From Maribacter huludaoensis (GTDB lineage: Bacteria > Bacteroidota > Bacteroidia > Flavobacteriales > Flavobacteriaceae), in the NCBI RefSeq assembly GCF_029350945.1, contig NZ_JARKMS010000001.1:462313-526312 (forward strand): a DNA stretch of 64,000 nucleotides, in the 5' to 3' direction. Of the stretch, positions 46,801 through 54,794 are shown in pieces. A program made the translations under genes and the position numbers. Positions within the stretch are counted from its first letter, which is position 1. The number at the start of each line of letters is the position of its first letter. The notes below the pieces were generated by a model. It was given only the letters and a program-made list of their open reading frames with translations, did no database searches and was not told the DNA's origin.

Positions 46801-46914
46801 CTTTCTGAAATTTTGAGGAGAAGCCAGTATAATTTTCAAGTATACCTTGGCAAGGGCATAGGTTTTGCCGGATCCCGCAGAAGCATTGTATATGGTAAAA
46901 GAATTACTTGACAC
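43819..46914 (-). CDS. AddA-like UvrD-family helicase/nuclease
   Basis: A 1031-residue protein. Helicase motifs: NASAGSGKTYAL (Walker A, residue 9-20), FTNKAVNEMK, DEFQDTSQMQW (motif II), VGDPKQAIYRWRGG (motif III), TLPKNYRS (motif IV), TIHKSKGLEFPVVIFPY (motif V) and VVLTRA (motif VI). The C-terminus has a RecB-family nuclease core, RPDRVVLKN and TIIDYKTGEQS. It is the catalytic AddA subunit of an AddAB-type complex that resects broken DNA ends. Its AddB-like partner is 2.7 kb downstream on the same strand, past kbl and the ompA-like gene. Confidence 0.92.
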   Translation of the reverse strand: MSSNSFTIYNASAGSGKTYALAKVYLKIILASPQNFRKILAITFTNKAVNEMKHRILNSLFEFANTTSVENANPLFNDILNETDYTFEELPALSKLRLKQILHNYAFFDISTIDKFTHRLIRTFAKDLKIPQNFEVVLDVDLLLQEAVERVISKAGEDPEFTKVLLDFALEKIEDDRSWDIGFDLLKIGKLIFDENNAEHFKQLKDVELSDFLKLQSHLKKQNKNLEKRIVELASASIDTITASGLDFKDFPRETLPNHFKKIIAGNFTPTQLYNNKLGDNLTDGKIVKATVKNVPDDLAPQLLHNYQGIKELIYKRGLYSNINRNIVPFALLNAIQKELKIIQEEKDQLSISEFNTLIAKEVKDQPAPFIYERLGEKYRHYFIDEFQDTSQMQWENLIPLIGNAMEGEDELGSTGSLFLVGDPKQAIYRWRGGKAEQFLELATHQSHPFTVQSDLVTLPKNYRSYSEVINFNNNFFQSISPFLENDIYQEFFKIGNTQETNQKEGGYVQISLLEEDTDEEYAASTLATIQQCLENGYTYSDICIIIRKKKHGLVLADFLMQHEIPVVSSDSLLLSESAKAIFLVQLIRYMVQPTELEIQYEILNFLSEGKKDKHAYIYENLEKLDEHLLEAYGFNASKLRQASVFDGLAYAIKTFDLIPTSDAHLSAFMDLVFDVEQKYGSDMQSFLDYWDKKGNSASISTPENMESVQIMTIHKSKGLEFPVVIFPYADSNVFEEIDPKLWLPVNKEEFLGFSEVLINKKQEVQEYGEMESLLYEIDHQKLQLDAFNLLYVVLTRAVNALYIISANKLDKKGEHNTNYYSGLFIHFLKSIGEYQQDQLTYDFGVFMPKTSKQQTSTDQLTIPYIYTNKDRPDFKILALAGTLWDEGLDVALNQGNVIHYILSVIYTTADLDRAVQMALQKGLIKEQEVNGIKEIVKKVIFHKNLTQFYQNDVEVLNERDLLLADGNVQRPDRVVLKNNHATIIDYKTGEQSPKYHQQINAYAQSFSNMGYTIDHKIIVYINTEIELDYI

Positions 46915-46989
46915 AGATTTTTACCGCAAATTAAGGAATCCTGTACAGTTCTTAACAAATTATTACGTGAATATAAATGTTAAAATCCG

Positions 46990-46997
46990 TAACTTTG
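46990..46997 (+). promoter_or_regulatory. -7 promoter element of superoxide dismutase
   Basis: TAACTTTG, a perfect match to the Bacteroidota TAnnTTTG element, 36 bases before the ATG at 47034. No clear TTTG is found at the usual distance upstream. Confidence 0.6.
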
Positions 46998-47033
46998 AAA
47001 TACTATTAATATTAATCTAAAAACACATAAATT

Positions 47034-47642
47034 ATGGCTTTTGAACTACCAAAATTGCCTTACGCTTATGATGCTCTTGAGCCTCATATTGATGCTAGGA
47101 CAATGGAAATACATCATACAAAACATCACAACGGATATACAAGTAAGTTAAATGCCGCTATTGAAGGTACAGACTTAGATGGTAAATCTATAGAAGATAT
47201 TTTAACTGGTTTGGATATGAGTAACGGTGCTGTTAGAAATAATGGCGGTGGATTTTATAACCACTCATTATTCTGGACAATTTTATCATCAAACGGTGGC
47301 GGAAAGCCAAGTGGGGAATTAGCAGCTGCAATTGATAGTGCTTTTGGTTCTTTTGAAGAATTCAAAAATAAATTTACTGCAGCGGCAGGTACTAGATTTG
47401 GTTCTGGATGGGCATGGTTATGTGTTCATGAAGGGGGTAAAGTAGAAGTTTGTTCTACGCCTAATCAAGACAATCCTTTAATGCCAGGTGTTGAATGTGG
47501 AGGCCAACCTATCTTAGGATTAGATGTTTGGGAGCATGCATATTACTTAAATTACCAAAATAAGAGACCAGAATATATTGAAGCTTTTTTCAATATCATT
47601 AACTGGGACGAAGTATCTAAAAGATACGCTAATAACAAATAA
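47034..47642 (+). CDS. Superoxide dismutase (Fe/Mn)
   Basis: A 202-residue enzyme of the Fe/Mn family. The metal ligands are His27 (EIHHTKHH), His77 ([10 protein letters not shown]), Asp164 and His168 ([16 protein letters not shown]). [20 protein letters not shown] is the usual start. It converts superoxide to peroxide and oxygen. The metal is not certain from sequence; many Bacteroidota use a cambialistic enzyme. Own promoter and terminator indicate a monocistronic gene. Confidence 0.95.
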   Translation: MAFELPKLPYAYDALEPHIDARTMEIHHTKHHNGYTSKLNAAIEGTDLDGKSIEDILTGLDMSNGAVRNNGGGFYNHSLFWTILSSNGGGKPSGELAAAIDSAFGSFEEFKNKFTAAAGTRFGSGWAWLCVHEGGKVEVCSTPNQDNPLMPGVECGGQPILGLDVWEHAYYLNYQNKRPEYIEAFFNIINWDEVSKRYANNK

Positions 47643-47674
47643 GATAGTATAGTAATTCCTAACTATCTTGTAGG

Positions 47675-47709
47675 AAACCACTTATGAAATTTTCATGGGT
47701 GGTTTTTTT
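47675..47709 (+). terminator. Terminator of superoxide dismutase
   Basis: AAACCAC, then ATGAAA/TTTCAT and GTGGTTT form a bulged stem followed by seven T. It separates the gene from the small-RNA array. Confidence 0.85.
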
Positions 47710-47721
47710 GTTTTTAAAATA

Positions 47722-47792
47722 GAAAAGGGCGGAGAAGTCTCCACCCTTTTCGTCCCAAATCTTACCATAAACTTAACCTACTTATGCTATGG
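47722..47792 (-). ncRNA. Small RNA array (family A), copy 1
   Basis: Reads on the minus strand as CCATAGCATAAGTAGGTTAA, then GTTTATGGTAAGATTTGGG, then terminator GGGTGGAG-ACTT-CTCCGCCC and T-rich flank. A -7-like TAATTTAG lies five bases upstream (plus coordinates 47798-47805). It is the last copy in the transcription direction. It has one base change in the conserved block (T for C before ATGG). Confidence 0.7.
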
Positions 47793-47931
47793 CGAGACTA
47801 AATTACTGGTATTGAGTAAATAAAAAAAGGATTTTTATGAAAAAAATCAACTTTTATTTATGTGCTGATGTTTTTACAGGTGTGGGCTATAAGGGGTAAC
47901 TAGCTGTTTTATAAGCCAATTGGTATAAAAT

Positions 47932-47999
47932 AAAAAGACGAAGCATAGCTCCGTCTTTTCCCCAAATCTTACCATGAACTTAACCTACTTATGCTATGG
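47932..47999 (-). ncRNA. Small RNA array (family A), copy 2
   Basis: Same 40-base block as the other copies, followed by hairpin GACGGAGC-TAT-GCTTCGTC and TTTTTATTTTA. The promoter is the best of the five: TTTTG (plus 48031-48035), 18 bases, then TATATTTA (plus 48005-48012), ending five bases before CCATAGC. This fits the Bacteroidota TTTG/TAnnTTTG spacing. Confidence 0.75.
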
Positions 48000-48134
48000 T
48001 CCTGTAAATATATATGTGTTCATTGTTTTACAAAAAGCTAATCGTTGTACTTCACAAACTTAGGTTGTAATACTGGAATAAGATATTAAGGATGTTTTTT
48101 AGTGTTGAGGATGTAGCAGAATTTGATGTAAAAT

Positions 48135-48202
48135 AAAAAGACGAAGCATAGCTCCGTCTTTTCCCCAAATCTTACCATGAACTTAACCTACTTATGCTAT
48201 GG
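48135..48202 (-). ncRNA. Small RNA array (family A), copy 3
   Basis: Conserved block and terminator identical to copy 2. The -7 element TATATTTA is at plus 48208-48215. The upstream 60 bases are also similar to copy 2 (for example AAACTTAGGTTGTA on the plus strand), so copies 2 and 3 arose by the latest duplication. Confidence 0.75.
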
Positions 48203-48335
48203 TTCTGTAAATATATATGCGCTCATTGTTTTATAAAAAGCTGATCGTTGTATGTCACAAACTTAGGTTGTACTACTAGATTTAATAATTGTGGGTGTTT
48301 AAGTATTTTGGTGGAGATAGCAATTGGTATAAAAT

Positions 48336-48404
48336 AAAAAGACGGAGCATAGCTCCGCCTTTTTCCCCAAATCTTACCATGAACTTAACCTACTTATGCT
48401 ATGG
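48336..48404 (-). ncRNA. Small RNA array (family A), copy 4
   Basis: Conserved block followed by hairpin GGCGGAGC-TAT-GCTCCGTC and TTTTTATTTTA. The -7-like element TACATTTA lies at plus 48410-48417, again five bases before CCATAGC. The spacer toward copy 5 is unrelated to the others in sequence. Confidence 0.75.
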
Positions 48405-48532
48405 TTCCGTAAATGTAATAGGCTTTTTAAGAAATTTAAAAGGTATTGGCTGAACGTCTTTTAATAACGTTAAAGAGGCTAATGTGAAGAATTGGATTAC
48501 AATACGGTAGTCTCCTAAATGTCCTAAAATAA

Positions 48533-48601
48533 AAAAGGCGGAGAAAACTCCACCTTTTTTGCCCCAAATCTTACCATGAACTTAACCTACTTATGCTATG
48601 G
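48533..48601 (-). ncRNA. Small RNA array (family A), copy 5
   Basis: First copy in transcription direction, 107 bases beyond the purF-like stop on the same strand. Conserved block, then hairpin GGTGGAG-TTTT-CTCCGCC and six T. The -7-like element is TACTTTTA (plus 48608-48615), six bases upstream. Confidence 0.72.
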
Positions 48602-48707
48602 TAGCTTTAAAAGTAAAGAGGGTTAAGCCAATTCGACCATCCAGTCGATAAAATACCATTATCATCGATGAAATACATGAATTGAATGTATTTCATCGAA
48701 ATATTAT

Positions 48708-50606
48708 TTAATATGCGCGTTCATTGTTGCCTTCATAGAAATTGATAAATGCTCTGTTGACCACTCTATTTCCACCCGGGGTAGGGTAATTACCGGTAAA
48801 ATACCAATCTCCCAAATTTTTAGGACAGGCTTCATGTAAGTTTTCAATAGTTTGGTAAATAATAGAAACTTCTGCGTTTATCCCTTCAGGACTTAATAGT
48901 TCTCCTGTTTTCTTAGAAATTTCCTTGGCGCTAAAAGGAGCATAGAATTCTTTCACGTAGTTAATGACGTCATTATCATGGCTATTGACTTGGGTCAAAC
49001 ATTTTTGATAGATTTCTTCCACAATATGCATGGAGTTATTGTCTTCATGCAAAGCCAATGCTGCTTTAAACGCTATAAAGTCCTCTAATTTTGCCATGTC
49101 TATACCATAACAATCCGGATATCTAATTTGTGGTGCCGATGATACCACGATTATCTTCTTAGGTGATAGCCTATCCAATATTCTTAGTATACTCTTTTTA
49201 AGTGTTGTACCACGAACTATGCTATCATCTATAATAACTAGGTTATCACCTTTTTTTACAGAACCATAAGAAATGTCATATACATGGGCAACTAGATCAT
49301 CCCTACTACTATCTTGCGTAATAAAGGTTCTTAGCTTGGCATCTTTAATGGCTACTTTTTCAATTCTTGGACGAACCTCTAGTATTTCATGAAGTTGCTC
49401 GCCGGTAATTGCAGGACCTAATGCAAGTATTTGTTCTTCTTTTTTCTGGTTCAAATAGTTTTGGGCCTCTTTTACCATACCGTAAAAAGAAGTTTCTGCA
49501 GTATTTGGTATATAAGAGAATACAGTGTTCTTGATATCCTCATTTATAGATTCCAATATCTGTGGAAATACCAATTTACCTAAAGCTTTACGTTCTTGGT
49601 AAATCTCCTTATCACTACCTCTAGAAAAGTAAATACGTTCAAAAGAACATGCTTTGCGTTCTTTAGGTTCCTGAATTTGGTGAATGGCACTGGTACCGTT
49701 CTTTTTAATGATAATGGCGGCACCAGGGTCAAGTTCTTTTACCTCTTCATAAGGTACGTTGAATACCGTTTGTATAGCAGGTCTTTCTGAGGCCACTACA
49801 ACAACTTCATCATCCCTGTAATAATAAGCGGGTCTAATACCACTAGGATCCCGCAAGACAAAAGCATCACCATGGCCTAACAAACCTGCCATGGCATAAC
49901 CACCATCAAAATTCTTGGCGGCCCTTTTTAATATCTTGTAGACCTTTAAACGTTCTGCAATAATGGGCGAAGCTTGTTGTTTGGTATATCCTTCTTTTTT
50001 TATCTGCTTATATAGTTTAGCAACGGCATCATCAAGGAAATGACCTATTTTCTCCATTACCGTAACGGTATCTGCCATTTCTTTAGGATGCTGGCCAAGT
50101 TGAACCAGGTTGTCAAAAAGCTCATGAACATTGGTCATATTAAAATTACCGGCAACAATTAAGTTACGGTGCATCCAGTTGTTCTGTCTTAAAAAAGGAT
50201 GAACGCTCTCAATGCTATTTTTGCCAAAAGTACCATAACGCACATGGCCTAAAAGAAGTTCACCTATATAAGGTATGTTCTTTTTTTGCAAGGCAACATC
50301 ATGCTCATACTCCGGATGCTCTTTCATCTCGGTATTGATACGATCATTAATTTGTGCAAAAATGTCCTGTATAGGCTGTTGCTGACAAGAACGAACACGG
50401 CTCATGTAGCGTTCCCCTGCTTTTACATCTAATTTAATGCTGGCAAAACCTGCACCGTCTTGACCACGGTTATGTTGTTTTTCCATCATTAAGTACATTT
50501 TATTTACACCATAAAATGCTGTTCCATACTTTTCCTTGTAATACTCTAAAGGTTTTAATAACCGTATTACAGAAATACCACACTCATGCTTAATTGCGTC
50601 ACTCAT
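48708..50606 (-). CDS. purF: Amidophosphoribosyltransferase (PurF-like), Bacteroidota long form
   Basis: A 632-residue protein. The N-terminal class II glutaminase domain starts with a short leader and Cys9 (KHECGISVIRL), followed by QHNRGQDGAGFASIK and GHVRYGTFG. The C-terminal phosphoribosyltransferase domain has VIIDDSIVRGTTLKKSIL, the PRPP-binding motif. This long form is common in the phylum. PurF makes phosphoribosylamine from PRPP and glutamine, the first step of purine synthesis. A second, shorter PurF may exist elsewhere in such genomes. It precedes the small-RNA array on the same strand. Confidence 0.88.
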   Translation of the reverse strand: MSDAIKHECGISVIRLLKPLEYYKEKYGTAFYGVNKMYLMMEKQHNRGQDGAGFASIKLDVKAGERYMSRVRSCQQQPIQDIFAQINDRINTEMKEHPEYEHDVALQKKNIPYIGELLLGHVRYGTFGKNSIESVHPFLRQNNWMHRNLIVAGNFNMTNVHELFDNLVQLGQHPKEMADTVTVMEKIGHFLDDAVAKLYKQIKKEGYTKQQASPIIAERLKVYKILKRAAKNFDGGYAMAGLLGHGDAFVLRDPSGIRPAYYYRDDEVVVVASERPAIQTVFNVPYEEVKELDPGAAIIIKKNGTSAIHQIQEPKERKACSFERIYFSRGSDKEIYQERKALGKLVFPQILESINEDIKNTVFSYIPNTAETSFYGMVKEAQNYLNQKKEEQILALGPAITGEQLHEILEVRPRIEKVAIKDAKLRTFITQDSSRDDLVAHVYDISYGSVKKGDNLVIIDDSIVRGTTLKKSILRILDRLSPKKIIVVSSAPQIRYPDCYGIDMAKLEDFIAFKAALALHEDNNSMHIVEEIYQKCLTQVNSHDNDVINYVKEFYAPFSAKEISKKTGELLSPEGINAEVSIIYQTIENLHEACPKNLGDWYFTGNYPTPGGNRVVNRAFINFYEGNNERAY

Positions 50607-50626
50607 TGTTTTTGGTATTAAAAAAA

Positions 50627-50644
50627 CCCCAAAATATTTTGGGG
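50627..50644 (-). terminator. Hairpin between PfkB kinase and purF-like genes
   Basis: CCCCAAAATATTTTGGGG, a perfect 18-base palindrome with A-rich flank on the plus strand that becomes T-rich on the minus strand, directly after the kinase stop at 50653. It lies ahead of the purF-like start at 50606. Confidence 0.8.
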
Positions 50645-50652
50645 CTAGGGGA

Positions 50653-51579
50653 TTATTGTAATTCTATGTCAAACTGGGTCAATTTTTTGAACTGATGCAG
50701 TCTTTCTCTAATTTCTTTTCGGTCTAACTGCAACATTCTTTCCGCTCCAAATTTCTCTACACTAAAGGATGCCAGATTAGAACCGTGTATAATTGCCTTT
50801 TTCATATTCTCAAAAGAGCTATCTCCGCTTGCTGCCAAATAGCCTGAAAAACCTCCGGCAAAGGTATCTCCGGCACCAGTAGGATCAAATACTTCTTCTA
50901 AAGGTAACGCCGGTGCAAAAAAGATCTGGTCTTCATTGAACAAAAGTGCGCCATGCTCTCCTTTTTTGATCACTACATACTTAGGGCCCATGGTAAAAAT
51001 CTTTTGCGCAGCCTTAACCAAGGAATATTCACCGGTTAATTGTCTGGCCTCTTCATCATTAATGGTTATTACATCTATATGTTTAATAACGTTTATTAAA
51101 TCATCTAAAGCATTGTCCATCCAAAAATTCATGGTATCCAATACTATTAGTTTTGGTCGCTTTTTCATCTGGTTGATTACACCCATTTGAACAATTGGGT
51201 GAAGATTACCAAGCATAACCACATCTGCATCGTTATAACTTTCCGGTACAACAGGGTTGAAGTCCTCTAAAGTATTTAACTCCGTTACCAAGGTGTCTCT
51301 GGTATTTAAGTCGTTGTGGTATTTTCCTTTCCAGTAAAAGGTTTTACCGCCTTCAACAATTTCCAAGGCAGAAATGTCAATACCGCGATCGGTTAAAAGG
51401 TCTAAATATTCTTTAGGCATGTCATCACCTACAATAGAAATGATAGCTGAATCAACATCAAATTGAGATGCCGCTAAGCCAATATAGGTAGCTGCGCCGC
51501 CCAATATTTTATCCGTTTTACCAAAAGGAGTTTCTATTGCATCAAAAGCGACAGTACCTACTATTAAAAGCTTGCCCAT
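50653..51579 (-). CDS. PfkB family carbohydrate/nucleoside kinase
   Basis: A 308-residue ribokinase-fold kinase. The first motif is ILGGAATYIGLAASQF, the second is the anion-hole and catalytic base in DPTGAGDTFAGGFSGYLA. It phosphorylates a sugar or nucleoside with ATP. Its place beside purine genes and a sequence resembling adenosine-kinase-like proteins suggest nucleoside salvage, but ribokinase or fructokinase activity cannot be excluded. Confidence 0.88.
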   Translation of the reverse strand: MGKLLIVGTVAFDAIETPFGKTDKILGGAATYIGLAASQFDVDSAIISIVGDDMPKEYLDLLTDRGIDISALEIVEGGKTFYWKGKYHNDLNTRDTLVTELNTLEDFNPVVPESYNDADVVMLGNLHPIVQMGVINQMKKRPKLIVLDTMNFWMDNALDDLINVIKHIDVITINDEEARQLTGEYSLVKAAQKIFTMGPKYVVIKKGEHGALLFNEDQIFFAPALPLEEVFDPTGAGDTFAGGFSGYLAASGDSSFENMKKAIIHGSNLASFSVEKFGAERMLQLDRKEIRERLHQFKKLTQFDIELQ

Positions 51580-51693
51580 AAATGTGAAAAAATTTAAGCT
51601 GCAAATATACGATTTTGATAAGCTAATTAAAACGGTTTATGGAATACAAATTGTAATAGTTATCAAAGGCGAATTGTTGATATAAAATGCCAA

Positions 51694-52329
51694 TTATTTC
51701 CTACCAAAATCAGCAGGAATTTCTCCCCAGGCTTTCGTCTCCCATTTTACAATAACGGTAGTATAGGTGTTCTTCTTAAGCCAATCTTCAGCCCTTGTTA
51801 TAAGTTCAAAAAGATTTTTATTTTTAGTAGATGCCGTTAGCTTGGTATTGCATTTCTTTTTTCGCACCCAGCTCATTGCGGTTCTGGAATCTGTGTAGAT
51901 AATACGATCGCTATTTCGTTCTTTTAAAAATGCCAGTCCGTGCACCAAGGCTAAAAACTCCCCAATATTATTGGTGCCTTGCGGAAAAGGACCCTGTTTA
52001 AATAATTTTTTACGTGTTTTGGTGTCTACACCCTGATATTCCATAACGCCGGGGTTACCGCTAGAAGCAGCATCAACAGAAATGGAATGATAATTTGGCA
52101 GGCCTATTTTTGAAAGTTCTTCTTTGGATAAAGTAGATGTTGTTTTTTTCTTTCCCTTAAAATCTGCGTAAGTACTGTTATATGCCTTTTTGGCTACCTC
52201 AAAGGATTCAAATGATTTGTATTCGGCACCGGCATGGCCGTCAATGGATTTTTTACATTCTTTCCATGTTTCATAAATACCCGGCTTTTTACCCTTCCAA
52301 ACAACATAAAACTTTTTCTTTTTACCCAT
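51694..52329 (-). CDS. Viroplasmin-domain ribonuclease H
   Basis: A 211-residue protein. The N-terminal 50 residues (KFYVVWKGKKPGIYETWKEC) are a viroplasmin (caulimovirus inclusion) domain, common in eukaryotic RNase H1 and in Bacteroidota. The C-terminal RNase H fold has the carboxylates Asp in SVDAASSGNPG, Glu in NIGEFLALVHGL and Asp in IIYTDSRTAMSW. It cleaves the RNA strand of RNA-DNA hybrids. The start overlaps the purN stop (TAATG), so they are coupled. Confidence 0.9.
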   Translation of the reverse strand: MGKKKKFYVVWKGKKPGIYETWKECKKSIDGHAGAEYKSFESFEVAKKAYNSTYADFKGKKKTTSTLSKEELSKIGLPNYHSISVDAASSGNPGVMEYQGVDTKTRKKLFKQGPFPQGTNNIGEFLALVHGLAFLKERNSDRIIYTDSRTAMSWVRKKKCNTKLTASTKNKNLFELITRAEDWLKKNTYTTVIVKWETKAWGEIPADFGRK

Positions 52330-52904
52330 TACTGTTTAGATAATAATTCGTCTATGACCTTTGGAAAAAATTCATATTCCAACAGGTGTACTTTTGATGC
52401 GATATCCTCAGGCGAATCTTTTGGATCTACTACGGTTTTTGCCTGTTGTATAATAGCGCCCTCATCATAATGTGCATTAACGTAATGGATGGTAACACCG
52501 GTTTCTGTCTCTTTGGCCTCTTTCACGGCATTATGAACATGCATACCGTACATGCCTTTGCCGCCGTATTTTGGTAGTAGGGCAGGGTGTATGTTTATAA
52601 TCTTATTGGGGAAGGCATTGGTAATGGCTTCGGGTATTTTCCATAGAAAGCCGGCCAACACTATTAGGTCGGGTTTTAATGAGCGTAGCATATCTAGAAT
52701 AAAATTACTCTTTGTAAATGCTTGCCTGTTAAAAAATAAGGCATTGATTTCAAGTCTGTTACAGCGTTCAATGACTTTGGCATCGCTTTTGTTGGTAAGT
52801 ACACAGCATATAGTAACATCTTTGCGAAGCTTAAAATAATTGGCAATGTTTTCAACATTAGATCCAGAACCTGAGGCAAAAAGAATAATTTTCTTGGTTT
52901 TCAA
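52329..52904 (-). CDS. purN: Phosphoribosylglycinamide formyltransferase
   Basis: A 191-residue PurN with all the usual motifs: FASGSGSNVENI at the start, VLAGFLWKIP, NIHPALLPKYGGKGMYG with the catalytic His, and VHYV... VNAHYDEGAIIQQA. It transfers a formyl group from 10-formyl-THF to GAR in purine synthesis. It is the first gene of a minus-strand run that includes RNase H. The divergent acpP gene starts 290 bases away, a classic Bacteroidota arrangement. Confidence 0.95.
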   Translation of the reverse strand: MKTKKIILFASGSGSNVENIANYFKLRKDVTICCVLTNKSDAKVIERCNRLEINALFFNRQAFTKSNFILDMLRSLKPDLIVLAGFLWKIPEAITNAFPNKIINIHPALLPKYGGKGMYGMHVHNAVKEAKETETGVTIHYVNAHYDEGAIIQQAKTVVDPKDSPEDIASKVHLLEYEFFPKVIDELLSKQ

Positions 52905-53153
52905 TAGAAAGGGTCTTTAATAAGATAACGAACAATGAAATTAAGTTTGGCAAATAAAGCAAATTTAAAGCTTGTCAGAATTTAGAAAAAAACGATTAAC
53001 TAGTATAGTTCTAATACCTCACTACTTTTCAATACCTTTTATCAACGTTACCGAAACAAAATATTAATATGGTAAAATTACAGCACATGTCTTTAATTTT
53101 ATTAAATTACCATACATTTTAACGACAATTAGTGTAATTAAACCAAAGTTTTT

Positions 53154-53161
53154 TATTTTTG
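53154..53161 (+). promoter_or_regulatory. -7 promoter element of acpP
   Basis: TATTTTTG, an exact TAnnTTTG, 33 bases before the acpP start. A TTG-type -33 element is not evident in the AT-rich upstream. Confidence 0.6.
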
Positions 53162-53194
53162 CCTTCAATTTAAATTTTTAAAACAAATATTATT

Positions 53195-53428
53195 ATGTCA
53201 GACATTGCATCAAGAGTTAAAGCTATCATCGTTGATAAATTAGGAGTTGATGAGAACGAAGTGGTAACCGAGGCTAGCTTTACTAACGATTTAGGCGCAG
53301 ATTCATTAGACACGGTAGAGTTGATAATGGAGTTCGAAAAAGAATTTGATATTCAAATTCCAGACGATCAAGCTGAGAATATCGCAACTGTTGGTCAAGC
53401 CATCAGCTATATAGAAGAAGCTAAGTAA
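53195..53428 (+). CDS. acpP: Acyl carrier protein
   Basis: A 77-residue acidic four-helix protein. The phosphopantetheine attachment is Ser37 in [16 protein letters not shown], the universal ACP signature. It carries growing fatty-acyl chains. It is followed by a strong hairpin and then fabF, so it may be made in excess of the downstream genes. Confidence 0.97.
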   Translation: MSDIASRVKAIIVDKLGVDENEVVTEASFTNDLGADSLDTVELIMEFEKEFDIQIPDDQAENIATVGQAISYIEEAK

Positions 53429-53453
53429 AACATGTTTTCTTAAATAGAATTCA

Positions 53454-53495
53454 AATTATCCATGTGGTAAATGCTCCGCATGGATAATTTTTTTT
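53454..53495 (+). terminator. Hairpin/terminator between acpP and fabF
   Basis: AATTATCCATG and CATGGATAATT form an 11-bp stem around an 18-base loop, followed by eight T. It looks like a partial terminator, which would allow more acpP than fabF transcript. Confidence 0.85.
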
Positions 53496-53535
53496 AATTT
53501 ACGCTTGGTTTAGATTTAAACAAATACAAAGTTAA

Positions 53536-54786
53536 ATGCAGTTAAAGCGAGTTGTAGTTACAGGTTTGGGGGCACTTACCCCAATAGGTAATAATATTGA
53601 AGAGTATTGGGATGCTTTGGTAAACGGTAAAAGTGGATCAGCGCCCATTACGTATTACGATACAGAAAAGTTCAAAGTAAAATTCGCTTGTGAGCTTAAG
53701 AATTACAAGACAGAAGATCACTTTGATAGAAAAGAAGGCCGTAAGCTGGATAGATTTGCGCAGTACGCACTTGTATCATCAGATGAAGCTATTCGTGATT
53801 CTAAATTAGATTTAGAGAAACTAGATAAATTCCGCGTAGGCGTTATTTGGGGAGCGGGTATTGGAGGTTTGGAAACTTTTCAGAACGAGGTAATGAATTT
53901 TGCCAACGGAGACGGTACACCAAGATTCAATCCGTTCTTTATTCCAAAAATGATCGCTGATATTGCCCCGGGGAACATATCCATTAAGCATGGTTTTATG
54001 GGACCTAATTATACCACCGTTTCCGCTTGTGCATCATCGGCAAATGCAATGATAGATGCCCTGAACTATATACGATTGGGTCATTGTGACGTCATTGTAA
54101 CAGGTGGTAGTGAAGCTGCAGTAACTATTGCCGGTATGGGAGGTTTTGGTGCAATGCACGCATTATCAACAAGAAACGATAGTCCTGAAACAGCTTCAAG
54201 ACCTTTTGATGCAACCAGGGATGGTTTTGTTCTAGGTGAAGGTGCAGGAGCCTTGGTTCTTGAAGAGTATGAGCATGCAGTTGCCAGAGGTGCTAAAATA
54301 TATGCGGAAGTTGCAGGTGGCGGTATGTCAAGTGATGCTTACCATATGACGGCACCGCACCCAGATGGTATTGGGGTTGTTAGGGTAATGGAAAACTGTC
54401 TAAGGGATGCAGGTATGTCCATTGAAGATGTAGATGCTATCAATACACATGGTACTTCAACACCTTTGGGCGATGTTGCGGAACTTAAGGCAATAACCAA
54501 AGTTTTTGGTGAGCACGCAAAGAAAATAAATATCAATTCTACAAAATCTATGACCGGTCACCTGCTAGGAGCAGCGGGCGCTATTGAAGCAATAGCATCG
54601 ATATTGGCTATGGAACATGGTATGGTGCCACCAACTATAAACCACACCACGGTAGATGAAAATATAGATCCTAGTTTAAACCTAACATTGAACAAAGCTC
54701 AAAAACGAGATGTAAAAGTTGCCATGAGCAACACATTTGGCTTTGGCGGACACAATGCATGTGTGGTTTTCAAAAAAATAGATTAA
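53536..54786 (+). CDS. fabF: 3-oxoacyl-[acyl-carrier-protein] synthase II
   Basis: A 416-residue condensing enzyme. The catalytic Cys is in VSACASSANAMIDA, His in INTHGTSTPLGD and His in STKSMTGHLLGAAGA, the Cys-His-His triad of FabF. It elongates acyl-ACP with malonyl-ACP. Its start lies 107 bases after acpP and 40 after the hairpin; rnc starts nine bases after its stop. The acpP-fabF-rnc order is conserved in this phylum. Confidence 0.97.
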   Translation: MQLKRVVVTGLGALTPIGNNIEEYWDALVNGKSGSAPITYYDTEKFKVKFACELKNYKTEDHFDRKEGRKLDRFAQYALVSSDEAIRDSKLDLEKLDKFRVGVIWGAGIGGLETFQNEVMNFANGDGTPRFNPFFIPKMIADIAPGNISIKHGFMGPNYTTVSACASSANAMIDALNYIRLGHCDVIVTGGSEAAVTIAGMGGFGAMHALSTRNDSPETASRPFDATRDGFVLGEGAGALVLEEYEHAVARGAKIYAEVAGGGMSSDAYHMTAPHPDGIGVVRVMENCLRDAGMSIEDVDAINTHGTSTPLGDVAELKAITKVFGEHAKKININSTKSMTGHLLGAAGAIEAIASILAMEHGMVPPTINHTTVDENIDPSLNLTLNKAQKRDVKVAMSNTFGFGGHNACVVFKKID

Positions 54787-54794
54787 TTAGTTTT

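Noticed and set aside
47722..48601. Repeats read as a CRISPR array
   Set aside because: Spacing is about 200 bases, spacers are about 130-140 bases and partly similar, and there are no cas genes. Promoter and terminator elements fit small RNAs instead.
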